Origin: Prorocentrum cordatum
Taxonomy: Eukaryota > Sar > Dinophyceae > Prorocentrales > Prorocentraceae
NCBI GenBank assembly: GCA_963575745.1
Contig: CAUYUJ010012658.1
Location: 307,501 to 371,500, forward strand
Length of the DNA: 64,000 nt
Reading direction: 5' to 3'
In this document: piece by piece, positions 46,250 to 58,600 of the stretch
Position numbering within the stretch: position 1 is the first letter of the stretch
How the letters are laid out: every line of letters starts with the position of its first letter
Position numbers and translations under genes: made by a program
Notes under the pieces: model-generated
Seen by the model: only the letters and a program-made list of their open reading frames with translations
Database searches by the model: none
What the model was told of the DNA's origin: nothing

Positions 46250-47970
46250 TTCTCCCCCTCTCCTTCCCTACTCCCTCCCTCCTCCCGATTTCATCCTCCA
46301 TCCTCTCTCCTCCCTCCTCGTCCTCCCTCCCCACCTCCTCCTGCCTCCTCCTGCTCGTCCTGCCTCCTCCCTCCTCCCTCCAGCCCTTCTCCCTCCTCCC
46401 TCTAGCCTTCCCTCCAGCCCTCCCTCCCGCCCTCTCTCCCGCGCACGCGTCCGCAGGTCACCCCGTTCCCGCTGGTGCGCCTGCTTCCGCCCCCCCCCCC
46501 CCCCCCTGGCACAAACCAACAAACCAGCCAACCTTCCCCCTTCCCGCCCTCCTTTCTCCCTCCCCCCACCCTCCTCTCGGTCCCTCCGTCCCTCCTTCCC
46601 TCCTCCCTCCCCCCTCCTCACCGCAGCCTGGCTCGAGGCTCGGGGGTGAGGGGAAGAGGGACCGACGTAGAAGCTGGAGGGGGGGACAGAGCAGGACGAG
46701 GACGAGGAGGACCTTCCTCCACCCACACAGGAGGATGCCGAAGAGGACAATGGGTGACGATGAGGGGGCGACGAGGCGAGGGATGCTCGGGAGGACGAGA
46801 AACACAGTCCGAGGAGACGCTGGGGCACCGTGGTCAGGTACAGGATCGCGGTGGCGTAGCGGAACGGGCGCCCGTTGGTGTCCACGTGGAGGCCAGCCGG
46901 GAATCCGCGGCGGGCTCGGCCGGAGGCCCTCCCGGGCGGGTAGTGGTGCACGCGCGGGGCCTGCACGGGGACCGGAGGGAGGAGGCAAGAGGGAGGGCGG
47001 AAAGGGAAGATGCGAGGGGTGGGAGGTAAGACTTGGGGGGGGGGTCGAGGGAGGAAACAAAGGGAGGGACAGGGTGGAGGGGTGCGAGGCGGGGGGATTG
47101 TTCATGGCCGCCGCGTGGGGGATCGAACCTCGGGGCTCTCCGCAAGCGGTGGATATTTGTATGCTTGTCCCCTCTCATTCGGTCCGAATAGATCCATCTC
47201 CACAGCCTGCCGAGGTCCCCCAGGATCGACACCACAGGCAATGGTTACGGAAAAAAACGAGTCGGCGGAGAATGAGGAACGAAGGCGGAGGCGGCTGAGG
47301 AGGATGCGGATGCGGATGCGGATGCGGAGGAAGAGGAGGAGAATGAGGAGGAGGAAAAGGAGGAGGAGGAAAAGGAGGAGGAGGAAAAGGAGGAAAAGGA
47401 GGATGAGGGGCAGTAACGAGGGAGGACGAGGGGAGGAGCGGGAGAATAGGACGTCGAGGATCGGAACATGAGGTTTGAGGAGGGAGAAGGAATTTCGAGG
47501 TAAAGGAAAAGGAACTGATCGGAACTGAACTGAGCGCTGGGGACGATCTTTGAACAACCACCAAAACACGGCATCTGGAACAGATAGTTTCTCGTCCCTG
47601 CGACGGCCAACGGCCGGGTCAACCAACACTTCATGGGGGATTCCTGCGGGGGGGACTGGCCCCCGCTGGCCCCGAAGGCAAGTCCCGACAAGGCGGATGG
47701 CCACCAGGGGCGCCCGCGTGCACCAGCCTCAAAACCCAGACTGCAGGCCCAGAGAACGTCCTCCACGCTGCCTGCGAGGTGCCCTGCCTGCTCGGTGCTG
47801 GCGTGGCGGGGCCTCACGGCCGGCTGCTCTGCCTGCACCCGCCGTCGACGGCCTCTCCGACTTCACCACTCCCACCCCCGCTCCCCGCACTCCCCCTGCC
47901 GAGCGCCACAAGCCCGACGGCCGTCGCCTCCACTCGCCCACAACAATTTCATAGGCCCACGGGCCGCTAC
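46248..47970. other. Intergenic, low complexity and GC-rich; no gene recognised
   Basis: CCTCC-rich to 46640, GGGAGG-rich patches near 46970-47080, then GGATGCG and GGAGGAAAA repeats at 47305-47400. Frames across 47560-47960 have mixed composition without a domain. Confidence 0.4.
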
Positions 47971-48106
47971 AGAAACAAAGCGAGCGCTGGTGGCAACATG
48001 CGCTGGCAGGGCGAGGGAGGCATGGGGCCACGGCGGGCGCCCTCGGGGTCACCATGGACGCCCGGCCACGAGCCGGAGAACGAGGCGAAGACGACGTACT
48101 CGACGA

Positions 48107-48109
48107 CTC

Positions 48110-48163
<54 letters not shown>
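48107..48163. repeat. (TGC)n microsatellite
   Basis: About 19 TGC triplets, read as poly-Cys, poly-Ala or poly-Leu depending on frame. Confidence 0.95.
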
Positions 48164-48164
<1 letters not shown>

Positions 48165-48219
48165 CATGGCGTCAACATCGGCGGCGCGGGGCGACGGCCA
48201 CCACCCTCGCCAGGCAATG

Positions 48220-48375
48220 GACAAGGAGACCTTCGATCAGGAATCCAGGGTCTGGAAGCCAGTCGAAGGCCAATTGTGGATCGGCCATGGATATCACCGC
48301 CGACTTCACCTGATAAGGAACCCTCCGGGGTCTGAAGCCCCTGGGGCACGCTCCTGCACCAGTGCCCCCACCGTA
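48220..48375 (+). repeat. Dispersed repeat R1, copy 2
   Basis: Counterpart of 34611-34797. Here it directly follows a short GC-rich stretch after the TGC tract. Confidence 0.75.
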
Positions 48376-48890
48376 CAGTGCCTTCCCCAATCCTCAGCAC
48401 CGAGCCTGCTCGCTTGCGGTGCTGCGCCAAACGCTTCCGCACCCGACGCCCCGCCGCGCTCTTCGACGCCGCTCCCACGGGCCTCTCCGCCCCCGCCTCA
48501 AAGAACACCTGATGGAAAGTCTCGACCAGCGGCCAGCCCGCTGCCGCGCGCGGGAGCACACTGAGCTTGGACCCGGTGCTGTTCTCCATGCGCTTTGGAC
48601 CTCGGGCCCCATTGGTGGCTGGAGCGAGATGCGGCGGATCTGACGCACCACGTCTGGCGGCCCCTTGCCAGCTACGTTGTCCTCCAAACAGATGTCGAGC
48701 ACCTCCTTCGAAGGGCCCTCGTTCGCGTTCCTCCTGATGGTCGACGGCGCAAACGGGGTGCCGTGGCTGGCAGAGTCCATGCTGGGGTTCTGCGCCTTCG
48801 TCGTCTCCAGCTCCGTCGCCCAGGCCGCGCAGCGGCCGTTTGCGCGCGAGCTCGCCCTCGAAAACCGAGCCGTCTCGTCGATGAAGTAGG
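48376..48890 (-). pseudogene. Exon-like or pseudogene fragment of unknown function
   Basis: From about 48887 the minus strand reads YFIDETARFSRASSRANGRC and continues to NEGPSKEVLDICLEDNVAGK, then PPDVVRQIRRISLQPPMGPE, with typical protein composition. Near 48590 coding-like sequence moves to another frame (MENSTGSKLSVLPRAAAGWP, then VETFHQVFFEAGAERP). A stop lies just upstream of the first segment, so it is an internal exon, or a broken retrocopy. No family is recognised. Confidence 0.4.
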
Positions 48891-50210
48891 CTTAGGTCGG
48901 GCGCGTCTTCCTACGGGGGGATGTTGGACGAAAGCCCCAACATGTTCAAAATATTCAAGAGATCGTCCCCAAACTATTTGTCGGACTAGTTTGGGATCTT
49001 TCCCCTGCGGAGGGACAAGCCCGACCTAAAGGTAGGCTTCGGCGGCGCTCGCCTCCGAGTCCGCCCGCTGGCGAGGGCTGGCGAGGCCCGCGCGGGCGAG
49101 TGCGTCCCCTGCGCCTGCGGGCCCGCCGACCTGCGCGCGGCGCCGTCCGCCGCCGCCTCCTCCGCCTCCTCCCGCGCCGTCTGCGGCTGCTGCGCCCCTG
49201 CCACCTGTCGCCGCCTCCTTCCGCTGCGCCCCCCCGTCGCCCTCGGCCCCCCTCGGGGGCGGCCAAGGGGGGGGGGGCGTCCAAGAGGGGGCGGGGCGCG
49301 AATCATGGCCGGCGGCGCGCGCGCGGCAGCGCCAGGGGGGGGCCAGGGACGCAATGAAATAAGAAGAGGCGCCAGGACATCTGGGGAAATACCATGGCCC
49401 ACGCCATGATATCCACCCCTCCCTGGCCATCGCCCCCCGCTTTGCCGCCGCCACCCCTCGTCTGCCCGCGGGTCAAATGCAGCCGGGCATCTGGGTGGGC
49501 GTCGCCGAACAGCACGGCGCCCTCGGCCGCGGCCGCCTCGCGCGAAGGGGATGAGCGGCAAGCGGAGCGCGCGCGATCGCTGCACTCGGAGAGCTCAGCG
49601 AAGCGGGAGCCGGACACGCCGCAGATGCGGTGCCGAGGGCTCGCAGGTGTCGAGGCGCGACGGCTCTATATTGCGCGAGCGTCTCCCGTTAACCAGTGCT
49701 CCCTGGATGCGGTCCTGGAACCCTGGCGCGCGATGCGCCGGTTGGTCTTCGTCGGGGCCTGGGACATCTGGACCGCGCCGTGCATCCGCCCAATAGCGTG
49801 CGCGAGGGCAGCCTTGGCGGCGAACGAGGAGCTGCAGTTGGGCCGCGGGCGCGCGTGAGAAGACCGCGCGGCGGGGCCTCTGCCCCCAGAGCGAGGGGTC
49901 AGCCTCGGGGGGGCCTCCGCCCCCAGAGCGAGGGGGGCTCTCGGCCGCGGGGCGCGCGCCCCCGAGGATCGGCACATGCACCTCCGGCCAAAGGGGGGGC
50001 AACGCCAGGACAGAGCACGGCAGCAATGGGCCCGCCAGGTCGGCACCGGCACTCCTCGCCAAAGCCCCATCTAGTTAGCTGCTGCGGGTCATCCCGCGCG
50101 CTGAAAGCCCTTGGATCAGGCGGGGGCCCCGGCGCGCCCAAGCTCAGCAAGCGCCCCCATCGCGCCCCCCCCCTTCGCAAGTAAGACCCCCCCCCCCAAA
50201 AAAAAAACAA
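48891..50210. other. GC-rich intergenic, no gene recognised
   Basis: Open frames on all strands result from high GC. Homopolymer runs of G or C (49266-49278, 50187-50196) are notable. No domain was found. Confidence 0.4.
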
Positions 50211-50216
50211 AAACAC

Positions 50217-50250
50217 GACGACAACAACAACAACAACAACAACAACAAAA
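50217..50250. repeat. (CAA)n microsatellite
   Basis: ACGACG followed by about nine CAA triplets. Confidence 0.9.
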
Positions 50251-53200
50251 GCGTCGCCGACAAGTGTCAACGCGCCCCTGGTCTACGAGTGCGCGCCCGG
50301 CACTGTCTCTACCTCGTAGCTCGAAGTTCCGTCGACGCTGGAACGGGCCTCCGCCGCTGCAAAAATAGCATGGACCCAAGCGATCGCGCGCGCCCCTCCT
50401 CGCCCCTCCAACTGGCCCCCCCCGCGCGTAGCTTTTCCGTGCAAGAGCCGCGATGGCATGCTGAAGCGCGCTGAACCGGGCTTCTGCCCCAGACAACCCT
50501 GCATTCACAATGGGGCGCAATGAAATACAGCGCCCCCCTTGAATCAGAACTCTACGTTGACAAAATATACTGCCAAGACGGTTAAAAGGCAGCACTCGCA
50601 GCCTGGATCCGTCTCAAGGGCCCCAGCCCAAAAGATTGCGTCGGCGAGATCCGCGGCCCCGGGTGGCCAACGTCATCGGCATGTTTCGCGTCCCGAGCCC
50701 GAAGAATGGCAGCTGCCCCTCGACGAGAGCTGGCGGGGGCGTTCGCGACCCCTCTTGCTCCTGCTGGTTGTGGCGCAATCCCACGGAGGTTACTTCCCGA
50801 TCCAAGATGGAGTCATTGAGGTCCAGGACATGAGCGAATCTGCGAGGATTATTTAAATTCTGGCGGGTTACCTGTGAATTTCGGCAGTCCGAAGTAGATG
50901 GGCCCCATCGGAATCGGACCCGTTGTTGGGGGGCCACGACCGCGGGCGCAGCTCCAGGGTCCTCGCGCTAAAACCGATCAAGCCACCGGTCGACTGGCGG
51001 CATAGACACGCGAACGAAGCTGGCCACTGCAAGCGCGTCTCCGCGCAGAGCCGCACATCCAGGGCATGCCGATGAAGAGCCCGCGCTGGGCGGCAGCGTG
51101 CAATCAGATGCGCAATATCTTTGTCCACGCAGCTTGCGACCGACATGCCGAGCAAGGCGGCGGGTGCTGAGTCGAGAGTTAACTGCGAGACACTGGCGAA
51201 AGGTCGATCAGAGAGTCGCGCCGATGGATTCGCGCCTCGCTGAACCCCCAGCACGCGCGCGCTACCAACGTACCCCTGCGCCTCCCGACGTAAGGAAAAC
51301 CGCAATTGCATTCAGATTGCCCAGGCTCGGGGCCCACTCTGAATGCGCTTGTGTAGAAGCTCTTGCCAAGGAGATCGGGCCCGCATGCAGCGTTTTTTTT
51401 TCCGCTGGGCCCTGGAATCGCCGCACTCGGAACCGCAGACCCCTGGCTCTTCGGAACGGTCTCGCAATATCCAACCAGGGAGACACCTCATGGAGCACCT
51501 GCTGCGCGAAACTCCCGACAACGTCCACGGCATCGGCCCCCAGCCCCGCCCCCTGGCGGCAGCTCGCGGCGCCCTGGGACCGCTGACGCGCGCGCTCCCA
51601 AAGTTTTGGCGGCATCGCCTAGCGCGGGGCACCTCGACGCTTGGGGGGGGGGCACGAGCAGCAGACTTCTGACGCAGCCGGTAAGCCTCGTGAGCACGCG
51701 CCATCAGCGCGCCCGCCTGGCGGGCATAGCCGTGGCACCGAAGCTTACAGATGGCATCTCGATGCCAACGATACCCAGGCAATTTAGCCTCTCTCGCTCG
51801 CATCTCCCCTCCAACTCTGCCCCCCCCCCCCCCCTCCAACTTGCATCCCCAGCCCCGCATCCATTGTTCCAGCGAAGGTAGTGACCCGCGCTCAGCTGGC
51901 GAAGGCCCCTCGCGGCTCTCCCGAACCTCCCCCCTGTCATCTGCGCAGTGAAAGGCTGGACCGCGGCGAAGCCACGAGCCACCCCAGGCTTCCCGAAGAG
52001 CCCCCGATTCGGCGCCCCGTTCGACCCATACTGCGCCGTCGGAATCCTGAAGCACAGATGTTCGCATCTTCTCGAAGGTGATCGCAACGAGCATGTAACT
52101 CCGAAAGCTCCGATTCAGCCAGTGAGGCGGTGCTCGCGGCGTCGTGCATGTCGAGCTAGACGCTGCTTGATAGGCGTCGCAGGCTCGCGGCGGCCCGCGC
52201 ACTCTTTCCGAGAACGTTGGCCTCCGATTCGGCGAAAGACGGCGTCAATGTGACGTCGAAATGCACCCGGCTTCTGGACGGCGCGCCTCCCCTGCGCCCA
52301 TGCATCAACTTGCTATGCCCGGGCCACGGGACATATGGGGGCGTTCCTTTTCATGGGGAACGGCCTGGGTTCTCACCTCCCGCCCCCCTTCCGAGCCTGG
52401 GAGCGCGGACTCTGACTAGCACGGGAAGGTGGACGCGAGGTTCGCGATTGGGGATAACTTGCGCACGCCTGCCAATCTTATGGGATGGTGCCGCGCACTC
52501 GGCTACGCCGCGCCGCGCAATGGGGACACTGACATGATCGATCATGCGACGTCCCTCGTTGCTCCCGAACAAATGTCGGTGCACCGTGCGTCATCGTCGT
52601 TGGCGTGAAAAGTCCTGCGGCCTCCAAGACCTCAAGATGCCATGGACCTCTTCCTCAAATGCGCCGTTCCTTCATCCTCGCCCCCCCACCACCGCCGCCG
52701 TGCCCAACTCCCCCCATACACCGCCCACTTTGGTTCGGCCCACCCCTCCGTTAACATTAACTGGGAGCACCGGGTGAACACTAGCAGGTAGATGCTTCAG
52801 GAATCACATCATCCGTTACGAGCGCTTCTCACAGCAAGAAATATAGTGCTTAAGACCAACTGGTCAACTCGGTTGAGACGCGTAGTAAAGTACGGCCATG
52901 AACAAATTCCACCCGCCCTTCTCTGCAAGGTGGGGGTGGGGACTCGACTCGACGAACGCGTTGTGATCGCCATCCTGGATGGAGGGCGGCAGCAACACCA
53001 ACAGAACTGTTGGAGAACCCTCCGGGGCGCCAGCCAGATTCCATGCAAACCCTCTGCTGAATCACATTGATTTGGTAAGGTCAATCGGGAGGTGCTTGTG
53101 CTAGGTGCCAGGAAGACCGAGTACATGTACATTCTGTAATTCAGCCACAATCTCCAACAGTTTGCCTCCAGTCGCGTGCGAGGGTGTGTAAACCAAGGGA

Positions 53201-53320
53201 GGCAACGAAAGGGCCATCGCGGCTGGCACAAAGTCTCGGGGTTTCATGGTTGTCTTATTGGGCCGCCCATGGTGCATGGGTGACCAACTAACTCGTTTGC
53301 TACGTGAAGCAGAGGCGTCG
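50251..53320. other. Intergenic, no gene recognised
   Basis: Mostly GC-rich with some unique-looking, less biased parts (50870-51130 and 52780-53250). A minus-strand frame at 51311-50868 has fairly ordinary composition (LTLDSAPAALLGMSVASCVD), but no homology or splice signals support it. Confidence 0.35.
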
Positions 53321-53675
53321 CCCAGAGGAGGAGGAGGAAGAGGAGGAGGAGGAAGAAACAGATCGAACCCTCCGCCTCCCGGTAACGAAGTCGACCGCCA
53401 AGCGTAAGCATTTAACGTATTCTGGCTTCGCAGCATGAATCCCAAAAAGTCTGGACTTTTTCTCCAGGGCCAAATTTGTCCCGAGCCGTTCTTGGACGGC
53501 CTGTGGGCCCAGCCGGGGCCCCCCACGAAGGTCGAAACATGCCCCAAACCTCCCCATCTAGACTTGTTCATGACGTGAGGATGTTATGGAAACGGCGAAG
53601 AAAAAATGGTTCGAGCAGGGAGAGGAGGATCGAGCCCTCCTCCCCCCTCGAACCGGCGACCGCGACAACACCAAA

Positions 53676-53707
<32 letters not shown>

Positions 53708-53710
53708 AAG
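53676..53710. repeat. (ACG)n microsatellite
   Basis: Eleven or so ACG triplets. Confidence 0.9.
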
Positions 53711-54940
53711 AACGACGACGGACTGCGAGGGCTCGGAGGTGTACACAAAGTCGCCTGGTTGGCCGTCGACCAAGGAGCTCGTAGACGCCCCAGCTGCCCA
53801 ACGTGTGAGGAGAAAGGGGGGGGGAATCGGCGGGCGGTGCTGCCAAGGGGAAAGGGGTGGGGATTTATCAATGGATGCCTAAATGTGTCATATCTGGAAT
53901 GGTTTAGGGGGTTGGGCACTTCCGAACAGAGAGTTTCGCCCATGTGGCAGGAATCGCTACTCCGCCGAAGTCGCCCATGTCACGCGGCACTCACTTTTGA
54001 CATTGAAGAGGGCGAATGGTCATTAACTGCCTCAGGGTGCGTGGCTGAAGTGGGGCTCCACGGTGCGGATTTGGTTTGGGTGGTTGTTTGAGTTGTTGAT
54101 GTGGTTGTTGCTGTTGCTGTTGTTGTTGCTGATGTTGTTCTTGCTTCATGGTCATCATTTCTGGAGAGTTATGTTTGTTGGTGAATCCCCCCTGCCTGGT
54201 AACCCTTGCATTCTTCAGTGAAAATGCTTATCTCGGGGCTCGCACCGTGTTTCTTACCAGGGAAAACGAAGGGTCACAAAACTGCGTTGCTGGGCCCCGA
54301 ACTACAGCAACAACGGCCCCCGCCTGATACACCCTCACAGTGTATTCCGCAATTGCGCTCGCGCGCGGGACCTCATCACAATGAATACAAGCGTCGCGCT
54401 CTCGCATGGGACTTTCCTACGATTTCTTCAAACGCCGAGCCCTCGACACTAAGGAGTCATGCTCTCGCTGTGGATTTCCCCACGGTTTATCTGGGAATCG
54501 CGCTATCGCTCGAGACTCCATCGCGATTCACGCAGGGTGCACGCTTTAGCAACCCGCCTGCCGTTTGCACCTTCCTTCCATCCGTCCTCTCCTCTGCCTT
54601 AGGCCGTAAGGGCTGCACGGAATGCACTTTGTGGGTAAGAAAGATACGCCCTTCAGGGGATACGATTTAAGACGAAGAGGGCAAGTCTCGAGGGTTTGCG
54701 CATACGTGTTGAATTGCACGCGAGCAGATGAGAACGAATAATATTACAATGATTGTTGTTGTTGCTGTTGCTGCTGTTGATGCTGTTGTTGCTGGTTGCA
54801 GCGTGAAAGCTAATGCTTGGTGTGTTGTGTTATGTATTGTTTTGTTCGTTGTTTACTGTTGATTGCCTGTTGCTCAAGAGCCGTTGTTCTTTATTTGTTG
54901 TTTATTATTTGCGGCTCGTTGTTTGTGACTGTTGTCGTCG
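53711..54940. other. Intergenic with GTT-rich patches; no gene recognised
   Basis: GTT/GTTGCT repeats occur at 54085-54150 and 54745-54935. Between 54345 and 54540 a degenerate repeat of about 65 bp (CGCGCTCTCGCATGGGACTT, CATGCTCTCGCTGTGGATTT) is visible. No domain was found. Confidence 0.45.
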
Positions 54941-55052
54941 TGCTCCCCCGCGACCCGGCCCGCGACCCACCCGCAACCCGCCGCGACTCACCCGCGACCC
55001 ATCCGGCGTCTCACCCCGCGACCCAACCAGCGACCCGCCCGCGACCCACTCA
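54941..55052 (+). repeat. GCGACCCACCC minisatellite, copy 2
   Basis: About nine units of CGCGACCCACC-type. The opening is GTTGTCGTCGTGCTCCCC and the close CGACCCACTCACATTG, matching the flanks of the array at 14148-14372 on the other strand. Confidence 0.75.
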
Positions 55053-55209
55053 CATTGCTTTAGTGAAAAAACTGCGCATGCGGTGGGCTCTTTGCATAGT
55101 TTATGAAACATCGGCGCCTGCAGCGAGCTTCTTCACAGGCTCGCAAGCTGCAAACGACCCCGCCGCCTCCTTCACTCTTATCCGCTACTGTGGGGTGATA
55201 CGTACGCCA

Positions 55210-57560
55210 GATTCGGCCATCCACTGACAACCCCCACCATCCCCTTAGCACCGCCCTGCGGTGAACCATGTACGCACCGAATTGCACTGCCGAGCTCATT
55301 GGCTCATTGGCCGACACAACGACGTGGTGCACGCATCGAACATCCCCAGCAGACGTCGAAGGACGACGACGACGTTGCAACGACAACAACGTCGACGACG
55401 TCGACGGGCGGCGAACGAGCGACAACGACAAAGCGCCGCCAGATTTGGCCATCCACTGACAACCCCCACCATCCCCTTAGCACCGCCCTGCGGTGATCCA
55501 TGTACGCACCGAATTGCACTGCCGAGCTCATTGGTTCATTGGCCGACACACCGACGTGGTGCACGCATCGAACATCCCCAGCAGACGTCGAAGGACGACG
55601 ACGACGTTGCAACGACAACAACGTCGACGACGTCGACGGGCGGCGAACGAGCGACAACGACAAAGCGCCGCCAGATTCTGCCATCCACCGACAACCCCCA
55701 CCATCCCCTTAGCACCGCCCTGCGGTGAACCATGTACGCACCGAATTGCACTGCCGAGCTCATTGGTTCATTGGCCGACACAACGACGTGGTGCACGCAT
55801 CGAACATCCCCAGCAGACGTCGAAGGACGACGACGACGTCAACGACAACAACGTCGACGACGTCGACGGGCGGCGAACGAGCGACAACGACAAAGCGCCG
55901 CCAGATTTGGCCATCCACTGACAACCCCCACCATCCCCTTAGCACCGCCCTGCGGTGAACCATGTACGCACCGAATTGCACTGCCGAGCTCATTGGTTCA
56001 TTGGCCGACACAACGACGTGGTGCACGCATCGGATATCCCCAGCAGACGTCGAAGGACGACGACGACGTCAACGACAACAACGTCGACGACGTCGACGGG
56101 CGGCGAACGAGCGACAACGACAAAGCGCCGCCAGATTCGGCCATCCACTGACAACCCCCCCACCATCCCCTTAGCACCGCCCTGCGGTGAACCATGTACG
56201 CACCGAATTGCACTGCCGAGCTCATTGGTTCATTGGCCGACACAACGACGTGGTGCACGCATCGATATCCCCAGCAGACGTCGAAGGACGACGACGACGT
56301 TGCAACGACAACAACGTCGACGACGTCGACGGGCGGCGAACGAGCGACAACGACAAAGCAACCACAAAGCGCCGCCAGATTCGGCCATCCACTGGCAAAC
56401 CCCCACCATCCCCTTAGCATCGCCCTGCGGTGAACCATGTACGCACCGAATTGCACTGCCGAGCTCATTGGTTCATTGGCCGACACAACGACGTGGTGCA
56501 CGCATCAACATCCCCAGCAGACGTCGAAGCACGACGACGACGTTGCAACGACAACAACGTCGACGACGTCGACGGGCGGCGAACGAGCGACAACAACAAA
56601 GCAACGACAAAGCGCCGCCAGATTCGGCCATCCACTGACAAACCCCCACCATCCCCTTAGCACCGCCCTGCGGTGAACCATGTACGCACCGAATTGCACT
56701 GCCGAGCTCATTGGTTCATTGGCCGACACACCGACGTGGTGCACGCATCGGATATCCCCAGCAGACGTCGAAGGACGACGACGACGTTGCAACGACAACA
56801 ACGTCGACGACGTCGACGGGCGGCGAACGAGCGACAACGACAAAGCGCCGCCAGATTCGGCCATCCACTGACAACCCCCACCATCCCCTTAGCACCACCC
56901 TGCGGTGATCCATGTACGCACCGAATTGCACTGCCGAGCTCATTGGTTCATTGGCCGACACAACGACGTGGTGCACGCATCGAACATCCCCAGCAGACGT
57001 CGAAGGACGACGACGACGTTGCAACGACAACAACGTCGACGACGTCGACGGGCGGCGAACGAGCGACAACGACAAAGCGCCGCCAGATTCGGCCATCCAC
57101 TGACAACCCCCACCATCCCCTTAGCACCGCCCTGCGGTGAACCATGTACGCACCGAATTGCACTGCCGAGCTCAGTGGTTCATTGGCCGACACAACGACG
57201 TGGTGCACGCATCGAACATCCCCAGCAGACGTCGAAGGGCGACGACGACGTTGCAACGACAACAACGTCGACGACGTCGACGGGCGGCGAACGAGCGACA
57301 ACGACAAAGCGCCGCCAGATTCGGCCATCCACTGACAACCCTCACCATCCCCTTAGCACCGCCCTGCGGTGAACCATGTACGCACCGAATTGCACTGCCG
57401 AGCTCATTGGTTCATTGGCCGACACAACGAGGTGGTGTACGCATCGGACATCCCCAGCAGACGTCGAAGCACGACGACGACGTCAACGACAACAACGCTG
57501 ACGACGACATCAACGACAACAACGCAGACGACGAAGCACGACGACGACGCCCCGCCTGAT
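55210..57560. repeat. Ten-copy tandem satellite, unit about 232 bp
   Basis: ATGTACGCACCGAATTGCAC occurs at 55268, 55500, 55732, 55962, 56194, 56437, 56680, 56912, 57144 and 57376, giving spacings of 230-243 bp. Units are nearly identical. Differences are small: presence of TTG in GACGTTGCAACGAC, an 11-base insertion in two units, and single substitutions. The unit includes the hairpin CACCGC-CCT-GCGGTG and an ACG/GTCGAC-rich third. Because 232 is not a multiple of three, frames rotate between units; a 63-aa frame recurs in most units but no function is implied. Confidence 0.95.
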
Positions 57561-58600
57561 CGGCCGCACGGCGCGGCGAGCCGCACAGGGCGTCGATGCG
57601 CTGCAGCAAGGACTCCAACGGCGTCGCGCACGCGTCGCCCGCGAGGCCCGGGTGCCTGCGAGACGCCGCCGTCGCAGGGCCAGCCAGCATCGCATCGGGA
57701 GGCCAGATCGGGATCGGATCGAGTCGGGGAATCTCGAGCCTCCGGGAGGCCACGATCGCATCGGATCGGGGGATCGGATCGGACCAGGCTGCCGGACAGG
57801 ATCGGATCGCGAGAGCGGAGCGGGAACTCGCAAGGGTTCGGATCGCATCGGGAACACGGGATTGCATCGGGGAACACCGGACTCGGGAGAACTCCGGAGA
57901 TCGGATCGGATCGGGAAGCCGGCGAAATCGGGGCGCCACGGCGGCGCCCCTGAGCAGCCGGGGAGAGAGCCCGCGGGGCCGCCACGGCGGGAGGGGCGGC
58001 TGTGCACAGGGCACCGCCGGGCAGCAGAGCAGCCCCGAGGCGGGGGCGGATCGGGGCGGGGCAGCCGTGACTGCAGCGGCCGTGTGATTCCGAGCATTAT
58101 GTCGACAACAACTGCAATCTCGTGATTGTGTTTCCGGGAATGATGGGCCTCTTGTCCACCACCACCGTCTGATGGAGGGGGGAGGGGTTCCTCCTCCCCC
58201 TCTTCTGCCTCCTCCCCCTCCCCCTCATCCTCCACCTCCTTACCCCTCCAACTTATGGTGGTGGTGGCGGAAAACGGGCCCATGAGGGAAGGGTCGCTAC
58301 TCGGGGGGGCTGAACAGCTGGTGCCGCAGGCTGCACGTGGGAGGCGACCCTGGGCAAGAGCGCCTTTGGTGCGCGACCCAACGGGGGACGCGGGGCGGCC
58401 AAACCTGGGCGCGCAAGCCGATCGGCGATCGGGGGGACCCGTTCAGCCCGCACCAGAGGCCACTCCGGCGAGAGGTCACTTTTACGCATAGTCGAACAGT
58501 CGCCCTCGCAGTCAGAGTGATCGCAGGGCCTCTCGCGTCTGGCTTGCTGGCCAGCCTGCAGGCTGCCGCCTCCGCACCCCGCAATGCCGCTTCCCCGCCT
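57561..58600. other. Intergenic with GATCGG repeats; no gene recognised
   Basis: GGATCGG and GATCGCATCGG words recur at 57670-57920. The rest is GC-rich without a recognised domain. Confidence 0.45.

Noticed and set aside
50880-51010. tRNA-like or conserved RNA gene
   Set aside because: Short GC palindromes are present but no cloverleaf, B-box or other RNA landmark could be fitted.
55261-57559. Arg/Thr-rich ORFs spanning satellite units
   Set aside because: Unit length is not a multiple of three, frames rotate, and the composition derives from ACG repeats.
55210-57560. CRISPR-like array
   Set aside because: The whole 232-bp unit is conserved; there is no alternation of short repeats with unique spacers.
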